Source: Nageia nagi (lineage: Eukaryota; Pinophyta). Taken from it: a stretch of DNA of 64,000 bases. Position 1 is the first letter of the stretch, and each line of letters starts with the position of its first letter. The notes beneath the pieces were generated by a model. The model worked only from the letters and a program-made list of their open reading frames with translations. It did not search any database and was not told where the DNA came from. Below, piece after piece: positions 55,986 through 64,000 of this stretch. The stretch is from contig JBITNC010000001.1 of the NCBI GenBank assembly GCA_050084985.1, positions 207,452,001-207,516,000 of the forward strand. The letters run 5' to 3'. A program made the translations under genes and the position numbers.

Positions 55986-57925
55986 CTATGAAGATACTTG
56001 GTAATATATCCTTAATAAAGATTCAAAGGCCTCTCCACTATACACCATCCATCTTCCACCATCTCAATAGGTAAATGAGAAAATCAAATGGCTAAGGCAA
56101 TGAGGTCATAGGTAATAAAGTCAATCAAAAGGTAAATCAATAATAGTAAGAAAGAGATCAACACCAAGCTAGAAACAAGAGTCACAATCTCAATAGTGAT
56201 AGCTAGATAGGAAAATGATCAAAGGGATATGCCAAATGCCAATGATTAACCCCCTTTTTATTCAATTTTGCATTAAACCCTAGTCTACATTAATAACCTT
56301 GAAAATATCATTAACAATGACCACAAAGTAGTGAGTTTTATGGGTAAAACACATGAAATTATATTAATTAGTTATAACTTCTTTTTGAAGGCCTAATTTT
56401 ACCAATTCCATGCTCATAACAACATCCAAAATATTGAAATTATTGTATGATTTAATGCATGATGTTTACAAATGGTAAATATAGTGATATTAAATTTTTA
56501 TATTATGTATTTGTAGTGAAATTGATTGTGTTCTATTTTTCATTATTTTTTATATTAGATGTACATTATTAACAACTTGATTTATAGAAAAATTTTGAGT
56601 GATTCATGTCCTAAACTGTGTTTCTATTTTCACTTGTTCAAAATAGGTACATATAATAGAAGTTGCATGATGAAAAAGATGAAATTATAAATTTTCAAAC
56701 TTGGTCAAGATAAAGGCATGTGCAAAATTTTGATTTTTGGTATAGACATAAATTTTTGGAATATTAAATATCTAAATTGTAGTTACTCAATGCCAATTGA
56801 ATATGCTCTTTTTTTAAACATTCAATTTTTTCATTTTAACATTTTTAATAACATTATTAATTTATAATTATGGATATTTCAAATATAAAATGATTTCATG
56901 GTTTTAATAGTTCAAAATGGCTAATATTATGTTTATGTAGAAACATTATGGCTTATGTGAAGAACAAAGGCATATAGGGGCAAATTTTGCTAATGTAAAA
57001 AATTTTGTGTTCTGCAAAAATGCCCTTTCATGATTTTTATGATGTTAAATGTGATTAATGATTGTTAATTAATTACAATTCAAGTTTGTAGATCTGATAT
57101 TAATATTTTCATGTTATTAATAATGTGTGTCTCTTATAAATTTATTGCAAATTATGCATACCACAAATCCATGAATATTTATTTTAAAATGCCATTATTT
57201 CATAATTATTCATTGTAATGGGAATACTTAATGAAATTACAAAAGATATGGTTAGAAAATTTTATGAAAATAATGATGTTAATGATGTACCTTTACTATA
57301 AAAATCAATAAAGTCAAAAAATTCAATGAGATCAAATGTGCTAAATTAATAAATAAGGATAATGTATATTTGAATATTAGGCACATTTTAAGGAAGTTAA
57401 ATGGAATCATATCAATGATGGATAAAAATTCAATGTTATGCTAATTAACATTTTTTAGGCCATGGTCACTCCATGAGAAAAATCTCTTACAAATTACACG
57501 TTATTCTAGGCTTGGACATGAAAGGACCTCATGAGATTGATAATCATGGTTCAATAGAACTATGTGTCTCAATGACCATTGTAAGATAATGGATATTATA
57601 TTTATTTTAATATTTCTCTTTAAATTGATTATTCTTTTATTGGATATGATCTATGTGGGTATTATATTGGATTATTCTCAAAAAGGTATTATCCAGAAGA
57701 GTAGGACGCAAATAGAGGCACTCTCCTCATACAAGGATTCTAATTTTTAGCTTGATTCCTCAAAGAAGCTAGAGCAAGGGAAAATTCAATATCAAAAGGG
57801 TTAGAATACATATCATACTTGACATATCGATTGAAAAAGGGAACTCCACTTTACTATTGAAAAGTTTCTTCTCTTATCTAAACATCTTTGGATTATGCAA
57901 TTTCAATGCTTCTCATTTCACATCC
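55986..57925. other. AT-rich stretch without recognisable gene
   Basis: Very AT-rich with no conserved motif. A 62-codon open frame at 57562-57750 is mostly hydrophobic at its start and is not similar to anything I know. By position it could be the 3' untranslated part of the element whose LTR starts at 57940. Confidence 0.4.
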
Positions 57926-57939
57926 AAAGAGGGGTAAAA
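57926..57939 (+). other. Polypurine tract before a Tat-type LTR
   Basis: AAAGAGGGGTAAAA, the same form as in elements C and F, directly before the LTR start at 57940. Confidence 0.7.
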
Positions 57940-58576
57940 TATAGACACCTAAAAATGATTTATTATTTATTTAATAAATTATATTTATAATTCCTAAATT
58001 ATTTATTACAATATGAAAAATATCAATATAAATTTGATATTACAATATGCTAGGGCCAATGCAATATCATATGCTATGGTTCATATTTCAATTTATCTTG
58101 AATACAACAAAATTTTATATTATTGCTAGAGATTGACCTTCACTCCTCTCTATGTATTTGCAAGCTATATATGTGAGTGTAATAGATTAAACTCCACATA
58201 TTAAAACTCTTTGATATGATAATATCTTTTATAGGTGCTTATCTCTCGTAATCTTTATCAAGCAATGATGTCTTTAGATGCCACCTATTATGAGAAATTG
58301 TTATACTCTCATCTTTGAAACTTTCTATCTTTTACATACTCCATAATTCTTTGTATTTAATGTTTTTAACCACATGCATATTTAGGATTGAGTGTTTCAT
58401 AGTTTGATGGTAGAGGCTATTAATCCATGCATACAAAGATCCATTACAATTTGCTTTTGAGGATTGCACATACACTTCATATTAGGTGCATGCTTTTCAT
58501 GTATTATTATTGTATCTGATATAATGTACATTTATTATAGACCAATTTTATTTATTATTTATATTCACATTTTACA
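57940..58576 (+). repeat. 3' LTR of another Tat-type element (E), end uncertain
   Basis: Starts TATAGACACCTAAAAATGAT, close to the C and F LTR start TGTAGACACCTAAAAATG. The end is placed at TTTACA (58576) by analogy with TCTACA, but without a partner LTR this is a guess. Confidence 0.5.
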
Positions 58577-61500
58577 TAATTTAGGATCCACTACACCATA
58601 TCACTTAAGCTCAAGAAAATAGAATAAAGGAAGTATCTTTGAAATATCATAACCAAAGACTTACACCATTATATTAAACAAAAAGATTACTACAATATCA
58701 TAATATATATTCAATTACAACCTCAAATAAGTTTCCTAAATAATATGAAAATCTTTTTTAAAAATACTTCTACCTAAACTATAGTACTTGAGAGTTGGGT
58801 GTAATAGGGAATAAGGTTACAACATTGCTTCTCTAGCAACTCTCTTGAAAAATCAAGTGATAATATGATTAAAACATAGTGGAAGACACAAAAAGATAAT
58901 GAAGAAACTTAGATAAACCCTAAGTAGATCATCAAAATTTAACTAGATAGCTTTGGAATTTGGTAAAATATTTGAATCATTATTTGCTTCCCCATATAGA
59001 TATCACTAGAAACCTCCATGATGAATAAAAATAATTGCTTTGATTGCATTCATTACACTAGCTAAGGTATCTTCAATTAGTATGATATTTGAGAGTAGTG
59101 GAAGATGATAATATTAATTTGAAAAAAAAATATGTTTGATATTATCAATAAAAATCTCTTATGGTTAGATGCCACCTATTCTTCAAAACTAACCTTGTTA
59201 CAAAATTACTATGTGTATTCAGTATGATAATGAGAATATCACTTATCTACTAGATAATAACATTGTCTGATGTAAGGTAACCCTATCTAATGAAAAGTAA
59301 CACTACCTAATGGATATAATCCTTACTCAACACATATCAAGGTTATCTAATAACACAAATACTTATCTAAAAACTTTAAACCTTACCATAATGCTTAGTC
59401 ATTAGTGTTAAAGCTTATCCAATAAGTATAAATATTACTATTGATCAATATAATGTAACCCAAAGTTTTTGTTTGGTAAGTTCTCCATTAATTGATAATA
59501 GTAGGGTTCTTTAATAAGAATAAAGTGATGGTATGGTGTACTTGTGGGGGTTTTTTGCTCAATATTTAGGCTATAGGTTGGTTTCTATCTTATGAAGAAG
59601 GTCAAAAGTTATAAGAAAGAGATAAAAGAGGTCAAGAGTAATAGGAAAGAGATAAAAACCTAAACTACTAAATAAGAAAAATGAATAACATGAAAGCAAA
59701 CTAAACAAGTAAGCTCGAGCATCACTACAAAGGTAGTAATCCATGGCCAAGACTAAGAATAGATCAACTACCTCACTCTTGGGGTCTCACAATTGCAATA
59801 CACAACCATAATTTCAAAAAATGCTTCATACATGATAGTTAAAGAGTAGAATAACAATCACAAAATATAGAGGGAAAAATATCATAACTTTGCATTATCA
59901 TATATGAAAACACTTCTTACAATGGGTAACTTTGCTAAAATGTCCAACCTTTTGGACCTCTAATAGTCCACTATTTATAATGCTCTATTTATAAAAGGGT
60001 GGTTGTCCACCATTAAAGACTACAAGTACCTATTTGACTAAGAATAGTTTAAACTTAAATATTTATAATCATGTACAAGAAAAATATACAACTATGACTG
60101 ATTATGGATTATTGTTCTAATGCAACATCAATCCATAGAATTTATAAACCTTCAATCTTATACCTATCCAACCATAATTAGTCATCCTTTGTATCTTGAC
60201 CATGGCACATATGAACTATTACTAAATTTATGAGGTATGGTTCTCCATCTTTGTATGTACAATCAATTTGCTTAATCACTTGGTGATCTACCAACCCTTT
60301 ATAATCATTAAATACTTTTTCTATAGTTCTAGTGTAGAGTACTACAAGGGTGAAGGAAAATATAACTATTCAAACTTGAGAGTGAACTATAATTGCCATA
60401 TGGAAAGGAGTTGTAGTTGACACATTGGTAGAGTCTTAGGGTTCATACGATCTTGATTAAGTGGACCCAAGTATTCACCTCCTCTTACAATCTTTACTTA
60501 TCCCTAAAAACTCTTGTAATGCTTTGGTAGGTATTGTTAAATATCTATAGAACTTATCACCCATCGATTTTTCCTAAAAATTGTGATGTCAATGCTAAAA
60601 ATTGGCAAGTTCTATTGAATATAAAGTTGTGAATATCTCCCACCTTGAATAACTATTAGGATCACCTACTCATTAAGGCATATAGAGCCCATTGACTTTG
60701 ATCTAAAACTATGATGTCACCTCTAGATTTTCTTGATCCCTACTTCACTCAACTCTTGTGACAACATTATCCACTACATGAATTAACTTAGAATGACCAA
60801 TATGTACAATAGGTCCTAGAAATAACCCCTAGACTCTACAAGTCTGACACTTAAATAATTAGACTCAAGATAGGGCCCAAACATAACTTAGACAAACAAA
60901 TAGGCTATATACAATAATACCTAGAAATAGGACTCAAATTATACCTAGATAAATCCTAGAAATGACTTACCCAATTTTACAAAATAGATATTATTTAGCC
61001 TATGACTTATACACATCTCTTAGATATGATTCATTCAACTATGCACAAACAACACCCATCTTATAACAAAATGGTAGTTTTAAAAGACTCTCTATTGACT
61101 AAGATTTGGAAATATATACATGTATTGAAAATACCTTAAAAAAAACTATACCTAACTAAAAGCACTTATAATATAAGACTCTTAAAAAAATGACTGAGTA
61201 TATACAATGTAAACTCAAGATTGAGCCTATATAATTATTTACAAATGAAATAAAAGGGAATAAGAAATAAGAAGTATAGAAGAGGTCTTATTGGAAAAAA
61301 AATGAATGAGTGATGAATATAAATACTTTTACTCTTTTAGAGTGTAATTCTACAATAATAACACTTACCTAATGCCATAAAAACTTACTTGATAAGGATG
61401 AACCCTACCTAATGGTTTTTATTCTTACCCAATAGCATAAAGACTTACCCTACCTGATGAGTGTAAGTATTACTCAATGAGAGCTTAGCCAACATTATAT

Positions 61501-61743
61501 AGAAACTTCTATGGAAAAAAGATTCCTCCTTTTTATTTGATCATTGATGGGTAGAAATCATTTCAAATAAAGAAAATAATATATTTGGATTTCAAATTTT
61601 CTTTTGTAAAAATAAAATGGGTAGGTAATGTTGGAGTATAACAATAATATAGTATTGATAAGAACCATTATAAATAGTTGAAATTAATTGATACTATTTA
61701 TGTCCTCTAAAGGAATATATAGTGTATCATGAAAGGAGGCATT
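58577..61743. other. Unassigned stretch with degenerate short repeats
   Basis: No protein recognised. Two blocks (59205-59440 and 61335-61500) repeat a motif near ACTTACCTAATGNNATAAA about every 20-24 bases. A Lys-codon-rich duplication (AGAAAGAGATAAAA) sits at 59600-59660. TATTTATAAAAGGGTGG at 59985-60005 looks like a promoter-type TATA element but has no gene attached. Confidence 0.4.
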
Positions 61744-62380
61744 TGTAAATGCCTAAAAATGAATTATTACTTAATGAATTATTACTTATTAAATAATTCA
61801 TTTTAAAGTATCAAATAATGTATATTGTAAAACGGGTTAAAAAATATACCCAATGCAATGTAATGGACCATCATGTAATCTAAGAGGTGTTAAATAACAA
61901 ATGAAACACCTTAAATAATGTAATAGGAAATTATCCCAAGAATCAAAGAGGATCACAACATTTCTATAAAAGAATATCAAAGGCAACATAATCTCTTATG
62001 AGAGGAAGATTGATAGACATCAAGAGAGAGATCAAAACATGTAATATCATTCCACCTAACCAAAAATGGTGTTTTGTAACACCACCTCTACATAATCTAT
62101 TAAACCTTTTATCTTGTCTTCATGCATATTTATTTCCATTTGTATGTTTAGTTATTTCAAGTAGCTAGCAATGTGCTCTTATGCCATTGGCAACATTGAT
62201 TTCTTATGGTATACTATGATGATTGTTGTATGATCTTTGCTATTTCATTTAGATGCAATTTAGTGAAGGTACATTATTTATCATGTATGTTGGATGTCAC
62301 ATTTCTAATATATGCTTCAATAATATACTATAGATAAATAGTGCATTGATTTATTATGCATGCATTATTTTTAGTTTAAA
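61744..62380 (+). repeat. 5' LTR of element D
   Basis: Starts TGTAAATGCCTAAAAATG. An internal 18-20-base duplication (GAATTATTACTTAAT) and other indels make it longer than the C LTRs. It ends TTTAAA where C has TCTACA. TATAAAAG at 61975-61982. Confidence 0.88.
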
Positions 62381-62382
62381 TT

Positions 62383-62397
62383 TTGGTGAACCCAACT
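62383..62397 (+). other. Primer-binding site of element D
   Basis: TTGGTGAACCCAACT, one base different from element C. Confidence 0.65.
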
Positions 62398-62689
62398 ATT
62401 TTAATTAATCTTTCCCTACCAATGATATCTCATAAAATTTCTAAAAAGGATCCATGTTGTTTGCGGTGTCAATAGACTATTTTTATTCCATTAGCAACAT
62501 GAAAAATGGAACAATTATTAGCACATGTAGAAATTTAAATAAACTATTGATGGATATAACTAAGTAGTTGATGTTAAATTTAAAAATTTAGCTAGTAGTT
62601 TGTAGTCAATTTTAGATTCAATAATATCTACAAGGTTAACCAATCTTGAGAATAGTAATAAATTCTAGCAAAAATAAAAAGACTATGAT

Positions 62690-63690
62690 GGTGTCTTCAC
62701 CTCACGCTTATCAGATGATATTTGAAATTATCCCCTACCACACAAGATGTTTAGTAGTGAACAAGAACTAAATCAACATCTTATCAACTTTCAAGAGGAG
62801 TGCTCATTAAAATTAATATTAGAGAAGAAATTGATGGTCAAATTTTTCCCAAGAAATTTAAAAGGTGATGCTAGTCATTGGTTCTATAGTTTACCAAAAG
62901 GATCAATAGATTCATTCAATTCATTGGTAAAAGTATTCATGGGTCAATATAAATATAATATTAAAGAGAAAGGAATGCTTATAGAGTTATGTACAATGCA
63001 CCAACGAAATAATGAAACTCTAGAGAAGTATATTCCAAAGTTCAAAAGGTATGGAAATCTATTTGAAGTAAATTAGATGAAAGTAAAATTCATGGTATAT
63101 TTAGAGATTTTATTTTACCAATCATTAACTTGCATTCTCAAAATGATAAGAGTATTGGATTTGGGTTATTGATAAAGGAATTATTACAAAAATAAAAAGT
63201 TCTACTTGAGTTTGGAGATCTCAAGTATACATATACTCCTTACAATAAAGAGAATCATAGAACATATACAAAAAAGAAAGAGAAGATAGTGAATATGGTT
63301 GATGCACCTACCTCTTCACCTAAATTGACAAGATTAGCTACAATAAGGGATAGAAGGTATACATTTCCAATTCAACCAAGGTTTATTATTAGAGATTTAT
63401 TGAAAAGAGTTTTATTATAGCCATTAGAGAAAATAGCTCAAGATGATAATGTTCCCATGGGAAAATCTGATGCTTATTACATTTATCATCAAAGAAAATG
63501 TCATTCTACATTTTTTTACAAAGCATTGGAGGTAGTAATTTTGGATCTCATAGCCTAAGAAAGATATCTAATTAATAAAAAGGATTCAGATTTGGAAGTC
63601 ATAATGAATATAGTTTCAATTGAAAAAGAATTTTATGTAGGATTAAGGAGGAAACATCCAAGGCATATTATAAATTTGGTTACTACTAAA
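62690..63690 (+). pseudogene. Gag of element D
   Basis: The capsid core at 62747-63076 reads LNQHLINFQEECSLKLILEK, LMVKFFPRNLKGDASHWFYS, GSIDSFNSLVKVFMGQYKYN and CTMHQRNNETLEKYIPKFKR, very close to element C gag. The zinc segment near 63470-63530 reads AYYIYHQRKCHSTFFYKALE, where two of the metal ligands of the C copy are replaced. Stops occur between the two parts. Confidence 0.85.
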
Positions 63691-64000
63691 TAGTAAATGT
63701 CCCACCCAATCCCAAAGCTTATAGCATGAGTGAAAAATTGGAAACTACTCCTACCAATATTAGTTTATATCATCTCATTTATACATCTCAAACACATAGG
63801 GAAATATTATAAACTTATTTAAAAAATAAATATTCCCTACAAATATGTCTACTTCCATATTTTCATAAAAACTTAGATCTATTAAGGAATGTGATGCAAT
63901 CTCTTTTTATAGATATAAAAATCTTAGTAAAGACCTCCTTGGTAAATTTCTAGCTGTATATATCACACCTATGATAGATAGATGGAAGATAAAAAAAAAC

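Larger units (their letters stand above)
61744..64000 (+). mobile_element. Element D: Tat-type element of the C family, truncated by the window edge
   Basis: The 5' LTR (61744-62380), PBS and gag are colinear with element C (8287-10400). The homology goes on past gag through the zinc-binding segment to the last base. The 3' part lies outside the window. Confidence 0.92.

Noticed and set aside
59985-60005. TATA-type promoter TATTTATAAAAGGGTGG
   Set aside because: No LTR partner or gene downstream; kept only as a remark in the interval description.

Overview
This window comes from a seed-plant nuclear genome, most likely a large, repeat-rich one such as a gymnosperm's; I cannot name the species. 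No host housekeeping gene, rRNA or tRNA is visible. Almost every base that can be assigned belongs to LTR retrotransposons (chromoviruses and Tat-type Ty3/gypsy elements carrying two RNase H domains), an L1-type LINE, or genes carried by these elements. The DNA is AT-rich, and every element is decayed by in-frame stops, many of which look like C-to-T (or G-to-A) changes.

Region 1 to 21.1 kb. An old minus-strand Tat-like element (B) is the host. Its 5' end lies near 19.36 kb and its 3' part leaves the window at base 1. It carries two younger insertions. A is a complete minus-strand chromovirus (941-6602, 485-bp LTRs) that entered at B's protease active site. C is a plus-strand Tat element (8287-19046) that entered upstream of B's gag. 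C itself contains K, an LTR-PBS-LTR relic (11325-12436), and a downstream block of 21-bp repeats that keep a seven-codon phase. A plus-strand Tat gag relic (J) follows at 19.75-20.8 kb.

Region 21.7 to 24.3 kb. Microsatellites and a 199-bp duplication sit at the 3' end of a minus-strand gene relic for a plant mobile domain (PMD)-like protein, with a visible GT-AG intron.

Region 24.4 to 53 kb. A three-level nest with perfect target duplications. A plus-strand LINE (H) is split by chromovirus G (28976-52441, TSD TAGAT). G is split between protease and reverse transcriptase by F, a 17.7-kb Tat element (32195-49932, TSD GAATA). F is the best-preserved element. On the minus strand it reads gag, PR, RT, RNase H, archaeal-type RNase H, INT and then an unrecognised ORF of about 340 codons with an internal duplication. 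On the opposite strand, between that ORF and the 3' LTR, lies a PMD gene whose predicted 341-bp intron joins a 17-codon first exon in frame to the PMD exon. This cargo arrangement is the most interesting feature of the window.

Region 53 to 64 kb. An unassigned coding-like relic, long AT-rich stretches, a Tat-type LTR preceded by a polypurine tract (57940), degenerate short repeats, and the 5' LTR and gag of a second C-family element (D) running off the right edge.
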